The notes below the pieces were generated by a model. It was not told the origin of the DNA. It did not search any database and worked only from the letters and a program-made list of their open reading frames with translations. 64,000 bases of DNA, taken from assembly GCF_018987265.1 (NCBI RefSeq), contig NZ_CP076853.1, positions 1,550,001 through 1,614,000 on the forward strand, in the 5' to 3' direction. Positions 26,091 through 36,780 of the stretch are shown one piece after another. The DNA comes from Rhizobium sp. WYJ-E13 (lineage in GTDB: Bacteria; Pseudomonadota; Alphaproteobacteria; Rhizobiales; Rhizobiaceae). Positions within the stretch are counted from its first letter, which is position 1. Every line of letters starts with the position of its first letter. The position numbers were made by a program, and so were the translations under genes.

Positions 26091-26098
26091 TTGTCACC
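26075..26098. promoter_or_regulatory. Perfect inverted repeat operator before the MocR-type gene
   Basis: GGTGACAAT (26075-26083) - CTATTC - ATTGTCACC (26090-26098): a perfect 9-bp inverted repeat covering the -10 element and ending one base before the ATG. Placement predicts repression, most simply by the adjacent regulator itself. The palindrome is directly visible; the binding partner is inferred. Confidence 0.7.
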
Positions 26099-27517
26099 AT
26101 GACAAATTGGCTCCCCGATCTCTCGCAGGGCTCAGGCCCGGTCTATATGCGGCTTGCGGACAATATCGAATCCGCCATTGCTTCCGGCGCCTTGCCGGCG
26201 GGAACCAAGCTGCCGCCACAGCGAAATCTCGCCTATGATATCGGGGTGACAATCGGAACAATCGGCCGCGCCTATGCGCTGGTGCACGAGCGCGGGCTTG
26301 TCGCCGGCGAAGTCGGCCGCGGCACCTATGTGCTCGACCGTGCCGATACGCCCCCCAGCGAGCAGGTGGACCCTGTGACCCTTTCGCTGAGTGGCACGCG
26401 TGTCGCAGATGCCCCGCCGAACAAGCTTCGCTTCGATACGACTGCCGCGCCCGATCTCGGTCAGGGCAAGATCATCGCCGGCATCATGGCCGAGATCGGC
26501 GAACAGCATCTGGCCGAAATCTCCTCCTATTCCCGCAGCTTCCCTTCGAACTGGTTCGAGGCCGGCCGTCTGTGGCTGGCGCGCAATGGTTGGTCGCCGG
26601 AGGTCGAAAACGTCGTGCCCACGCTCGGCGCGCATGCGGCAGCCATCTCCGTCATCGCCGCCGTGTCTGCGCCCGGTGACAAGATCGTTTTCGAAAATCT
26701 CACCTACACGCAGGTAAGCCGCAGCGTGCGCCTGCTCGGCCGGCGCACGTTGACCGTCGAGTCCGATGAAAACGGCATCATCCCCGAGGATTTCGAGCGG
26801 CTCTGTCAGCAGCAGCATCCGAAGCTCGTCTTCACGATGCCGACGCTTCACAATCCGACACTTGCCATCATGCCCTATGAGCGGCGGGTCGCCATTGCCG
26901 ACATTGCCAGACGGCATGGGGTCTGGATCATCGAGGACGATCTCTATGGCGGCATGGCCAATGACGCTACGCCGCTGCTTGCCGCAATCGCGCCCGACCG
27001 CACCTTCCTCGTCAACGGCCTGTCTAAGTCGGTTGCGGCCGGCGTGCGCGGTGGCTGGGTCGCGTGCCCGCCGCATTTCGCTCAGCGCATCAAGGTTACG
27101 CATAAAATGGTGACGGGCGGCCTGCCCTTCATTCTGGCCGAAACCTGCGCGCGGCTCGTCCAGAGCGGCAAGGCGCATGAGATACGCAATGCAAGTGTCG
27201 TGGAACTGTCGGCCCGCGTGAGCCTCGCCCGCGAGGTAATGCAGGGATTCGATTTCGAATCCCACCCGCATGCGCCCTTCCTGTGGCTGAAACTGCCGGA
27301 ACCCTGGCTGTCCGGTACCTTCAAGAATGCCGCCTTCCGCGATGGCGTGCTTGTCGACGACGAGGATGAGTTCAAGGCGGCACGGGGCGAGAAAGCCTAT
27401 CACCGCGTGCGCATCGGCTTCTCCTCACCGAAGGATAGAAACGAGCTGGTCGCAGGCCTTATGGTATTGAAACGCCTGTTGGAAAATGGCGGCTCCGCCT
27501 ACGACGGTGAAATCTGA
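26099..27517 (+). CDS. MocR-type regulator (GntR HTH + aminotransferase domain)
   Basis: 472-residue transcription factor of the MocR/GabR/PdxR group: N-terminal winged helix (LPAGTKLPPQRNLAYDIGVTIGTIGRAY, about residues 10-75) fused to a fold-type I aminotransferase-like domain that binds PLP as sensor. The PLP lysine is Lys310 in NGLSKSVAAGVRGGW, and HNPTLA and IIEDDLYGG cofactor motifs are present. No dedicated aminotransferase, gabT or pdx gene is adjacent, so the target regulon is unclear; the divergent DUF1127 gene is a candidate. The palindrome overlapping its promoter suggests autoregulation. Confidence 0.9.
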   Translation: MTNWLPDLSQGSGPVYMRLADNIESAIASGALPAGTKLPPQRNLAYDIGVTIGTIGRAYALVHERGLVAGEVGRGTYVLDRADTPPSEQVDPVTLSLSGTRVADAPPNKLRFDTTAAPDLGQGKIIAGIMAEIGEQHLAEISSYSRSFPSNWFEAGRLWLARNGWSPEVENVVPTLGAHAAAISVIAAVSAPGDKIVFENLTYTQVSRSVRLLGRRTLTVESDENGIIPEDFERLCQQQHPKLVFTMPTLHNPTLAIMPYERRVAIADIARRHGVWIIEDDLYGGMANDATPLLAAIAPDRTFLVNGLSKSVAAGVRGGWVACPPHFAQRIKVTHKMVTGGLPFILAETCARLVQSGKAHEIRNASVVELSARVSLAREVMQGFDFESHPHAPFLWLKLPEPWLSGTFKNAAFRDGVLVDDEDEFKAARGEKAYHRVRIGFSSPKDRNELVAGLMVLKRLLENGGSAYDGEI

Positions 27518-27642
27518 ACTGTTGCAGATCGGTGTCAGCATTGTGGAAAAGGCCACGATCGAAACACAGGCGCTTTACCGAGATCATCCGCATGTTACCT
27601 CTGTATCATCCTGCCGTTTAAGTGGGAATCAAGGGACAGCAG

Positions 27643-28224
27643 ATGAAATCCGATTTCCGTTCACTACTGTTGCGCCTGTCGAGTATCGCGTCGGTCGCAG
27701 TCATTGCAAGCAGCCTGGGCATGTCGTCGGCGGCGCAAGCCGGAGACAAGGTTTTCGATGAGTTGCGCTTCGGCGCTTCGGCCTCCATCCAAGGGGGACA
27801 TTCGCATGAAGATGGCGTTTTCCCGGAAATAACGGCTCTTTTTGATCCCTTTGGCTTTGAGCAGGCAGCCGGCTGGAAACAGCAGCTCTTGCATCCGCGC
27901 GTTCATCTAGGCACTTCGATCGGTACGGCTGGCGAAGCGACGCAGTTCTTCGCCGGTTTCACCTGGACTGTCGACCTCAGCGACAAGATTTTCGCGGAAG
28001 CCGGTTTCGGCGGCGTCATCCATACGGGTGACATCGATGACAATGACGATGGACCTGATCTCGGCTGTCGTGTGCTGTTCCACGAATATTTCGGTGCCGG
28101 CTACCGCTTCAACAGCAAGTGGAATGTCATGGCGCAGCTCGCTCATTCCTCGAATGCCAACCTTTGCGACGGTCCGAACGACGGCATGACCCGCGCCGGA
28201 CTGATGGTCGGCTATAAATTCTAG
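27643..28224 (+). CDS. PagL-like lipid A 3-O-deacylase (acyloxyacyl hydrolase)
   Basis: 193-residue outer-membrane protein. Seen: signal peptide ending SSAAQA (residue 33), alternating beta-barrel strands, C-terminal aromatic residue (MVGYKF) typical of outer-membrane barrels, and the PagL catalytic pattern AHSSNANL with His168 and Ser170; the Glu of the triad is not certain by eye. PagL removes the 3-O acyl chain of lipid A in the outer leaflet. ATG 27643 has AAGGGACAG upstream; GTG 27622 is an alternative that weakens the signal peptide. Single gene. Confidence 0.8.
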   Translation: MKSDFRSLLLRLSSIASVAVIASSLGMSSAAQAGDKVFDELRFGASASIQGGHSHEDGVFPEITALFDPFGFEQAAGWKQQLLHPRVHLGTSIGTAGEATQFFAGFTWTVDLSDKIFAEAGFGGVIHTGDIDDNDDGPDLGCRVLFHEYFGAGYRFNSKWNVMAQLAHSSNANLCDGPNDGMTRAGLMVGYKF

Positions 28225-28398
28225 TCTTTCGTTGCTGAGCCGGTCCTCACTCAACGGGATCCGTGCAGACGGCCGTTAAACAACCCAGAAGGCGGCATTA
28301 GATGTGTCGCCCTTTGGGCTTTCCGCAACGGAACCTTGTTCAGTCCACCGCAGTCCCCTCATAGGCTTGGACAGACGGATAACGACCGAACCGGCCTG

Positions 28399-29478
28399 TC
28401 AGACGATCTTTCCGCGGGCCACGACCGGCCAAGACTCGACTGACGCCATGCCTTTTCCTGCGACGAAAACCGAGTCGACCATGTTGGTGACCACGCAAGC
28501 GTGGTTCGGCACGATTTGCAGTTTATCTCCTACAGATAATCCGATAGGACCGTTGCTAATCAGCCGGCCATGTTCCTCGGATAGCTGGTCCACGACGATG
28601 TCGTCGCGCCCCCGCACATGACCGTAACCTGTGAGACCCAAAAGATCCGATGTCAGGATTTTTGAACCTGCATCAACGATCGCTCGGTTCGCGGCGGGCA
28701 CTGAGACCACAGTTGTTAGGACGCTGAGTGCGCAATCTTCCCAGCCGCATGCGCCGCGCGATACGAGAGAGCGGTCATTGTAGACGTAGGTTCCGGGGCG
28801 ATATTCAGTCGTAACCGGTGCGTCTGCTGCGTGCATCATCGAAGGCGTCCCGCCTGATGTGATGACGGGCACTGCGATGCCGAGCGCTTCGATGCGAGCC
28901 TTGGCCGCCATCATGAAAGCCTCGACAGCAGCCTCCCCGCCTGCAGGAGGATAGGTCATAAGGCCACCGAAGACGACACCAGGCATCGAGTGGATAAGAG
29001 CCGAGAGAGCCTCTGCCGCCTCGGGAGTGAGCACACCGCAGCGGTTCGCGCCGGTGTCGCATTCCACCAGGACTGTCAGCGGCTGAACTTCGTTTCGGAA
29101 GGCGTCTGAGAGGCTGTTCACGACAGCCGCACTATCGGCAACGACCGACAATTTCACCTTCTCTGCGAGCGCCTTCAGACGTTCAAGCTTCTCAGCGCCG
29201 ACGATGTTGTAGGTAATCAGCACATCGGTGATTGCACTACTGGCGGCAACCATCGCTTCCGCCTCCGACACCTTTTGACAGGTGATACCGACCGCGCCGG
29301 CCGCAATCTGCAAATTGGCGATTGCCGGCAGCTTGTGCGTCTTGACGTGCGGGCGAACACGCAAGCCGTGAGCATCAGCGTAACGTTGAAAACGGCCGAT
29401 ATTGGCGGCGGCGATATCGAGATCGATCAGAACGGCAGGAGTCTGAATGGCTGCGATATCCGCGGGCGAAAAAGTCAT
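28399..29478 (-). CDS. D-threonine aldolase / D-serine dehydratase-like PLP enzyme
   Basis: 359-residue fold-type III PLP enzyme. Seen: TPAVLIDLDIAAANI, RPHVKTHK (Lys46/Lys49, one forming the Schiff base), TYPPAG, SGGTPSM, TEYRPGTYVYND and the C-terminal PNHAC, whose His and Cys bind zinc in eukaryotic-type D-serine dehydratase. Relatives cleave D-threonine or other beta-hydroxy-D-amino acids, or deaminate D-serine. Start 29478 has GAGG upstream; ATGs further upstream lack a box. It diverges from an amino-acid ABC transporter whose operon ends with ridA and an IclR regulator, pointing to uptake and catabolism of a D- or beta-hydroxy amino acid. Confidence 0.88.
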   Translation of the reverse strand: MTFSPADIAAIQTPAVLIDLDIAAANIGRFQRYADAHGLRVRPHVKTHKLPAIANLQIAAGAVGITCQKVSEAEAMVAASSAITDVLITYNIVGAEKLERLKALAEKVKLSVVADSAAVVNSLSDAFRNEVQPLTVLVECDTGANRCGVLTPEAAEALSALIHSMPGVVFGGLMTYPPAGGEAAVEAFMMAAKARIEALGIAVPVITSGGTPSMMHAADAPVTTEYRPGTYVYNDRSLVSRGACGWEDCALSVLTTVVSVPAANRAIVDAGSKILTSDLLGLTGYGHVRGRDDIVVDQLSEEHGRLISNGPIGLSVGDKLQIVPNHACVVTNMVDSVFVAGKGMASVESWPVVARGKIV

Positions 29479-29508
29479 GGCAAACCTCGTATGGAACGAA
29501 CCTGCGGT

Positions 29509-29525
29509 GCGGACAAATGTGCCGC
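29509..29525. promoter_or_regulatory. Candidate IclR operator, copy 1
   Basis: GCGGACA-AA-TGTGCCGC, an imperfect inverted repeat 31 bases upstream of the D-threonine aldolase-like gene. Its core CGGACA-N2-TGT recurs at 29606-29618. Binding by the cluster's IclR protein is inferred. Confidence 0.4.
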
Positions 29526-29559
29526 TCATTAGCGCCGCATCAAATATCAACCATCGCTA

Positions 29560-29589
29560 TTGACAATTCATCAACCAGGGGACTTGATA
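29560..29589 (+). promoter_or_regulatory. Candidate promoter of the ABC-transporter operon
   Basis: TTGACA (29560-29565), 18-base spacer, TTGATA (29584-29589). Copy 2 of the candidate operator (29606-29618) would lie just downstream of the start point. Tentative. Confidence 0.35.
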
Positions 29590-29605
29590 TGTCAATCCGA
29601 TAATA

Positions 29606-29618
29606 CGGACACATGTCC
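29606..29618. promoter_or_regulatory. Candidate IclR operator, copy 2
   Basis: CGGACA-CA-TGTCC, an inverted repeat 46 bases upstream of the binding-protein gene, related to the motif at 29509-29525. The two centres are about 95 bases apart, one near each divergent promoter. Confidence 0.45.
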
Positions 29619-29664
29619 ACTATATTGGATTAATCAGAAACACTCAGTTCTTAGGGGAACAATC

Positions 29665-30504
29665 ATGACCATATCCTTCCGCGCCGGCCTGATTGCGCTG
29701 GCCGCAACTGCAGTTCTTTCAAGCCCGGTCTTCGCCGCCGGAAGTAAGCTCGATGAGGTTCTTGCTCGCGGTCATCTCGTTATGGGCACCGGCAGTACGA
29801 ATGCGCCTTGGCACTTCAAGAGCGCCGACGATAAACTTCAGGGTTTCGATGTGGATATGGGCCACATCATCGCAAAGGCTCTCTTTGGCGATCCTGATAA
29901 GATCGAATACGTCAACCAGTCGTCCGACGCTCGTATTCCCAACATCACGACGGACAAGGTCGACATCACCTGCCAGTTCATGACGGTCACCGGCGAGCGC
30001 GCCCAGCAGATCGCCTTCACGATTCCCTACTATCGGGAAGGCGTCGGCCTGATGCTGAAGGCCGATGGCAAATATGCTGACTACGCAGCGCTTAAAGCTG
30101 CCGGCTCATCGGTGACAATCTCGGTCTTGCAGAACGTCTACGCGGAGGCGATGGTTCACGCGGCGCTCCCGGAAGCTACGGTCGACCAGTACGATTCCGT
30201 CGATCTCATCTACCAGGCACTGGAATCCGGTCGCGCGGACGCGGTCGCAACCGACCAGTCGTCGCTCGCCTGGTATATGGCTCAGAACCCAGGCAAATAT
30301 CGGGATGCCGGCTACGGTTGGAACCCGCAGACTTACGCTTGCGGCGTAAAACGCGGCGATCAGGATTGGCTGAATTTCGTCAACACCGCTCTTCATGAGG
30401 CCATGACCGGCGTTGAATTCGATGCTTACGCCAAGTCGTACAAGACGTGGTTCGGCAAGGAACTGACGCCTCCGCAAATCGGCTTCCCGGTCGAATACAA
30501 GTAA
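29665..30504 (+). CDS. Amino-acid ABC transporter, periplasmic binding protein
   Basis: 279-residue family 3 solute-binding protein. Seen: signal peptide MTISFRAGLIALAATAVLSSPVFA, then KLDEVLARGHLVMGT, LQGFDVDMGHIIAKALFGD, the binding-site DITCQFMTVTGERAQQIAFTIPYY, and the ADAVATDQSSLAW hinge region. Ligands of the family are polar amino acids; a D-amino acid is suggested by the linked enzyme. ATG 29665 has AGGGGAAC upstream. A GC-rich stem-loop separates it from the permease genes, as often seen where the binding protein must be made in excess. Confidence 0.92.
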   Translation: MTISFRAGLIALAATAVLSSPVFAAGSKLDEVLARGHLVMGTGSTNAPWHFKSADDKLQGFDVDMGHIIAKALFGDPDKIEYVNQSSDARIPNITTDKVDITCQFMTVTGERAQQIAFTIPYYREGVGLMLKADGKYADYAALKAAGSSVTISVLQNVYAEAMVHAALPEATVDQYDSVDLIYQALESGRADAVATDQSSLAWYMAQNPGKYRDAGYGWNPQTYACGVKRGDQDWLNFVNTALHEAMTGVEFDAYAKSYKTWFGKELTPPQIGFPVEYK

Positions 30505-30513
30505 CTGGCCCGA

Positions 30514-30536
30514 GGGAGCGGGTCTTTCCCGCTCCC
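30514..30536 (+). other. Intercistronic stem-loop between binding-protein and permease genes
   Basis: Perfect 9-bp stem GGGAGCGGG (30514-30522) / CCCGCTCCC (30528-30536), loop TCTTT, no T-run. It probably blocks 3' decay of the upstream message or causes partial termination, raising binding protein over permease. Confidence 0.75.
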
Positions 30537-30558
30537 TTCCTGAAAGGGGCGGTCTGCC

Positions 30559-31221
30559 ATGGGTTATACGCTGAATTTTGCTGCTGTCTGGCGCAACTTC
30601 GATTTTCTTCTTAGCGGCTTGATGTTGAGCCTCGGTCTCGCGGTCATTTCGATCTTGATCGGGGCTGTCATCGGTCTGTTCGTTGCATTCGCGCTGCTCT
30701 CCAAGAGCCGTGCCGCGGTCGCGCCGGCAAGAATCTACGTTACCGTCATTCGAAATCTTCCTATTCTCGTGCTCGTCCTCTTCGCGTTCTTCGCGCTGCC
30801 TCAGATGGGCTTCCGGCTGGACAAGATCAAAAGCTTCGTCTTGGTTCTCTCACTCTATTCAGGAGCATACCTCGCGGAAGTTTTCCGCGCCGGACTTCTC
30901 TCGATTCCCAAGGGATTGACCGAGGCCGGAATGGCGATTGGCTTGACGTCGATGCAGATACGCACATCGATCATAGCGCCGCTGATGTTCCGCAACGTTC
31001 TGCCTTCGCTGTCCTCGACAATCATCTCTCTCTTCAAGGACACATCGCTTGCCGCAACGATCGCCGTGCCCGAGCTGACGTTTGCAGCGCGCAAGATCAA
31101 TGTCGAGAGCTTCCGTATCGTCGAGACCTGGATGGTCACATCGGCTCTCTATGTCGTCACCTGTTTCCTCATTGCCGCTCTGATGCGTTTCGTCGAGCGG
31201 CGTCTGGCATTGCCGAGGTAA
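30559..31221 (+). CDS. Amino-acid ABC transporter permease 1
   Basis: 220-residue HisM/GlnP-type inner-membrane permease. Seen: about five membrane helices, TVIRNLPILVLVLFAFFALP, and the ATPase-contacting EAA loop (SIPKGLTEAGMAIGLTSMQ ... IIAPLMFRNVLPSL). It is followed four bases later by a second, related permease, so the channel is probably a heterodimer. Good fit to the polar amino-acid uptake family. Confidence 0.93.
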   Translation: MGYTLNFAAVWRNFDFLLSGLMLSLGLAVISILIGAVIGLFVAFALLSKSRAAVAPARIYVTVIRNLPILVLVLFAFFALPQMGFRLDKIKSFVLVLSLYSGAYLAEVFRAGLLSIPKGLTEAGMAIGLTSMQIRTSIIAPLMFRNVLPSLSSTIISLFKDTSLAATIAVPELTFAARKINVESFRIVETWMVTSALYVVTCFLIAALMRFVERRLALPR

Positions 31222-31225
31222 GCCG

Positions 31226-31885
31226 ATGTCTCAGACCTTTCTCGATCAACTTTGGATCGCCCGTCATGTCATCCTGAATGGCATGGCGATGACCGTATCG
31301 ATCTCCCTTCTGGCCATTCTCGCAGGCTCCGTGCTCGGCCTCTTCGTAGGCCTGGCGCTGGTCTATGGAAACAGTGTGCTGCGCCTGATCGTGCGGGCCT
31401 ATACTGATGTGATCCGAGGCACGCCCGTTTTGGTACTCGTCCTCGCGAGCTATTACGTCTCCAGTGCCGTGGGCCTGGAATTGGGAGCATTCGCGGCGGG
31501 CGTTCTGGCACTGGCGGTATTTTGTTCGTCCCACGTCGGTGAGATCGTTCGCGGTGCTCTTCAAGCCATCCCGAAGGGGCAAACCGAAGCCGCAAAAGCG
31601 ATCGGGCTGACGTTTACCCAGACATTCACCTCCGTCCTATGGCCTCAGGCGCTGCGCCAGTGCTTGCCGGCCTGGGTCAACACGGCGGCGGAAATGGTGA
31701 AAGCGTCGACGCTGCTGTCGGTGATCGGTGTAGCGGAACTGTTGCTGCGAACGCAGGAGATCATCTCCCGCAACTTCATGAGCCTGCAGTTCTATTTCCT
31801 GGCAGGGGCTCTCTATTTCGTCGTCAACTTCGGTATCGAGCGCTTCGGCAGATTCATCGAGCGCAAGACTGCCCTTCCATCCTGA
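31226..31885 (+). CDS. Amino-acid ABC transporter permease 2
   Basis: 219-residue permease related to the preceding one. Seen: five membrane segments, [20 protein letters not shown], and EAA loop [19 protein letters not shown] ... [14 protein letters not shown]. Located between permease 1 and the ATPase with 4- and 11-base spacers, so the transporter genes form one transcription unit. It would pair with permease 1 in the membrane. Confidence 0.93.
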   Translation: MSQTFLDQLWIARHVILNGMAMTVSISLLAILAGSVLGLFVGLALVYGNSVLRLIVRAYTDVIRGTPVLVLVLASYYVSSAVGLELGAFAAGVLALAVFCSSHVGEIVRGALQAIPKGQTEAAKAIGLTFTQTFTSVLWPQALRQCLPAWVNTAAEMVKASTLLSVIGVAELLLRTQEIISRNFMSLQFYFLAGALYFVVNFGIERFGRFIERKTALPS

Positions 31886-31896
31886 GGAGCCGATCG

Positions 31897-32667
<771 letters not shown>

Positions 32668-32681
32668 AGGAAAGTGAAAGA

Positions 32682-33071
32682 ATGACTATCAAGCGTTATG
32701 GGGCTGGCGAGACTGGCGCAGGCGGACAACCACTTCCCTTCGCCCGAGCCACCGAAGCAGGCGGCTGGCTATATGTTTCCGGCCAGGTGCCCATGGAGAA
32801 CGGCGAGATCGTTCCTGGCGGAATCGTTGTCCAGAGCCGAAAGGCTATCGAAAACCTGATTGCCATTCTCAATGAGGCGGGCTACAGCCTTGAAGACGTC
32901 GTGCGTGTGGGCGTGTGGCTTGACGATCCGCGTGATTTTTGGAGCTTTAACGGCGTGTACGCTGAATATTTCGGAGGAAACCCTCCGGCCCGCGCTTGTG
33001 TCCAATCCAGCATGATGGTCGACTGCAAGGTCGAAGTTGATTGCGTGGCCTACCGCGCGGATCGCGCCTAA
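32682..33071 (+). CDS. RidA-family imine/enamine deaminase
   Basis: 129-residue member of the RidA/YjgF family, which hydrolyses reactive 2-aminoacrylate and other imines released by PLP dehydratases. The substrate-binding arginine is present at residue 104 in PPARACVQ, so deaminase activity is likely. It sits between the ABC ATPase gene and the IclR gene. In this cluster it would clear the imine made if the PLP enzyme acts as a dehydratase on D-serine or D-threonine, which helps choose between dehydratase and aldolase chemistry. Confidence 0.9.
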   Translation: MTIKRYGAGETGAGGQPLPFARATEAGGWLYVSGQVPMENGEIVPGGIVVQSRKAIENLIAILNEAGYSLEDVVRVGVWLDDPRDFWSFNGVYAEYFGGNPPARACVQSSMMVDCKVEVDCVAYRADRA

Positions 33072-33084
33072 TATCGGAGAAAGC

Positions 33085-33921
33085 ATGGCTGAGGCTGGTA
33101 TCGACACAGTATCGCGGCGCACCCGAGGACTGGATCGTGCCTTTGAGATCCTCGAATTCCTGCGGGTGAAGCGACAGCCGATGCGGCCGAACGAAATCGC
33201 GGCCGAAATTGGCGCGCCTCGATCTTCGGTCTACGAGCTGGTCAATCTCCTGCTCAGCCATGGCATGCTTGACTACCATGGCGGAGACGGCCGCGTTAAC
33301 CTTGGCCGCCGCCTGTATTTCCTCGGGACGGCCTACGCCGAACAATTCGACCTGATGCGGGAATGCGACCGCATGCTGGTGCGGCTGGCCGAAGAAACCC
33401 GTGAGACGGCACAGATGTGTCTGCTCGAGGGACGCAAATACACCGTCGCCATGATGCGCGAGGGCATCCGGCCGTTTCGCATCTCCTCGAATGTCGGCGA
33501 GCTCGTTTCCATCCCCTGGACGGCGTCCGGCCGGTTGCTGGTTTCGCACCTGAGCGATCAGGAGATTGTCGATCTGATTCCGCCGGAGGACTTCGTTCTC
33601 CCAAACGGTCGGCAGATGAAGCCGGCGGAATTTATCGCCCAGGTGCGTCAGGCGGCCCGCGACGGATTCTTCACCTTCAACAGTGAGGTGGAGAATTTCA
33701 CGCATTGCTTCGCCGTGCCGGTTCATCAGGCCGACGGTGCCTGTATCGCCACCCTGTGTCTTGTAACTCCGCGCGAGGACGGCGTACGAAATCGGAGCAA
33801 GTACCTGGAGAGCTTGCTTAGTGCAGCCAACGAGATTTCCGAGAAGCTTGGATACCAGCGAGCCCAAAGGCCGGCCGCATTCGAAGACGCTGGGAAGGTC
33901 TCTGCCGGTATCGGGCAGTAG
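33085..33921 (+). CDS. IclR-family transcriptional regulator
   Basis: 278-residue regulator. N-terminal winged helix (RGLDRAFEILEFLRVKRQPMRPNEIAAEIGAPRSSVYELVNLL, about residues 13-75) and a C-terminal ligand-binding domain (LAEETRETAQMCLLEGRKYTVAM ... IPWTASGRLLVSHL). ATG 33085 has CGGAGAAAG upstream. Last gene of the amino-acid cassette; the obvious candidate to bind the paired CGGACA-N2-TGT repeats in the divergent promoter region. A terminator follows. Confidence 0.92.
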   Translation: MAEAGIDTVSRRTRGLDRAFEILEFLRVKRQPMRPNEIAAEIGAPRSSVYELVNLLLSHGMLDYHGGDGRVNLGRRLYFLGTAYAEQFDLMRECDRMLVRLAEETRETAQMCLLEGRKYTVAMMREGIRPFRISSNVGELVSIPWTASGRLLVSHLSDQEIVDLIPPEDFVLPNGRQMKPAEFIAQVRQAARDGFFTFNSEVENFTHCFAVPVHQADGACIATLCLVTPREDGVRNRSKYLESLLSAANEISEKLGYQRAQRPAAFEDAGKVSAGIGQ

Positions 33922-33959
33922 ACGTAAGGGTCCCTGATTACCGGTACGGAACCTATCAG

Positions 33960-33987
33960 GCCTGCCTCTGTTGACGGCAGGCATTTT
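33960..33987 (+). terminator. Rho-independent terminator after the IclR gene
   Basis: 7-bp stem GCCTGCC (33960-33966) / GGCAGGC (33976-33982), nine-base loop, followed by ATTTT. Marks the right end of the accessory cassette. Confidence 0.75.
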
Positions 33988-34033
33988 CCTGTCGCGCATA
34001 GTTCTTACATAGGCTAAAGACACGGCAAACGCG

Positions 34034-36389
<2,356 letters not shown>

Positions 36390-36408
36390 TGTGCAAGGAG
36401 TAACGATC

Positions 36409-36642
36409 ATGGCCATGAAACCCGGCGATATCGAAGACATGATCAAGGCTGGGATTCCCGGTGCCAAGGTGACGATCCGCGATCTGGCAGGTGACGGCGA
36501 CCACTACGCCGCCGAAGTTGTCGCGGAAGCCTTCCGCGGCAAGAGCCGCGTGCAGCAGCACCAGATGGTCTATGAGGCGCTGAAAGGAAATATGGGCGGC
36601 ATCCTGCACGCCCTTGCCCTGCAGACCTCGGCACCGGATTGA
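36409..36642 (+). CDS. bolA: BolA-family protein
   Basis: 77-residue BolA/IbaG-type protein that forms [2Fe-2S]-bridged heterodimers with CGFS glutaredoxins. Seen: IEDMIKAGIPGAKVTIRDLAGDGDHYAAEVVAEAF and RVQQHQMVYEALKGNMGGILHALAL, including the conserved His residues of the loop and C-terminal part. ATG 36409 follows AAGGAG. In many alphaproteobacteria purL-bolA-grxD are adjacent; here grxD lies 1.9 kb downstream behind two other genes. Confidence 0.93.
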   Translation: MAMKPGDIEDMIKAGIPGAKVTIRDLAGDGDHYAAEVVAEAFRGKSRVQQHQMVYEALKGNMGGILHALALQTSAPD

Positions 36643-36682
36643 AATTAGAGCTTCGTCCGACTGAAAATCTCAGATGAACAGG

Positions 36683-36717
36683 CCCGGCTGGAAGGCTTTC
36701 TGCCGGGTTGTTTTGTT
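36683..36717 (+). terminator. Terminator after bolA
   Basis: Stem CCCGGC (36683-36688) / GCCGGG (36702-36707) with partial inner pairing (GAA/TTC), followed by TTGTTTTGTTTTG. It separates bolA from grxD transcriptionally. Confidence 0.75.
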
Positions 36718-36780
36718 TTGAAACGGAAGCGATCGGCTCGAAACTGTTCGACGCCTCCTCGCCTCTTTTTTGCTGAGCTC

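Noticed and set aside
28284..28319. Imperfect inverted repeat CCCAGAAGGCG / CGCCCTTTGGG as terminator
   Set aside because: Two mismatches and no T-run on either strand; too weak to call, though it lies between convergent genes.
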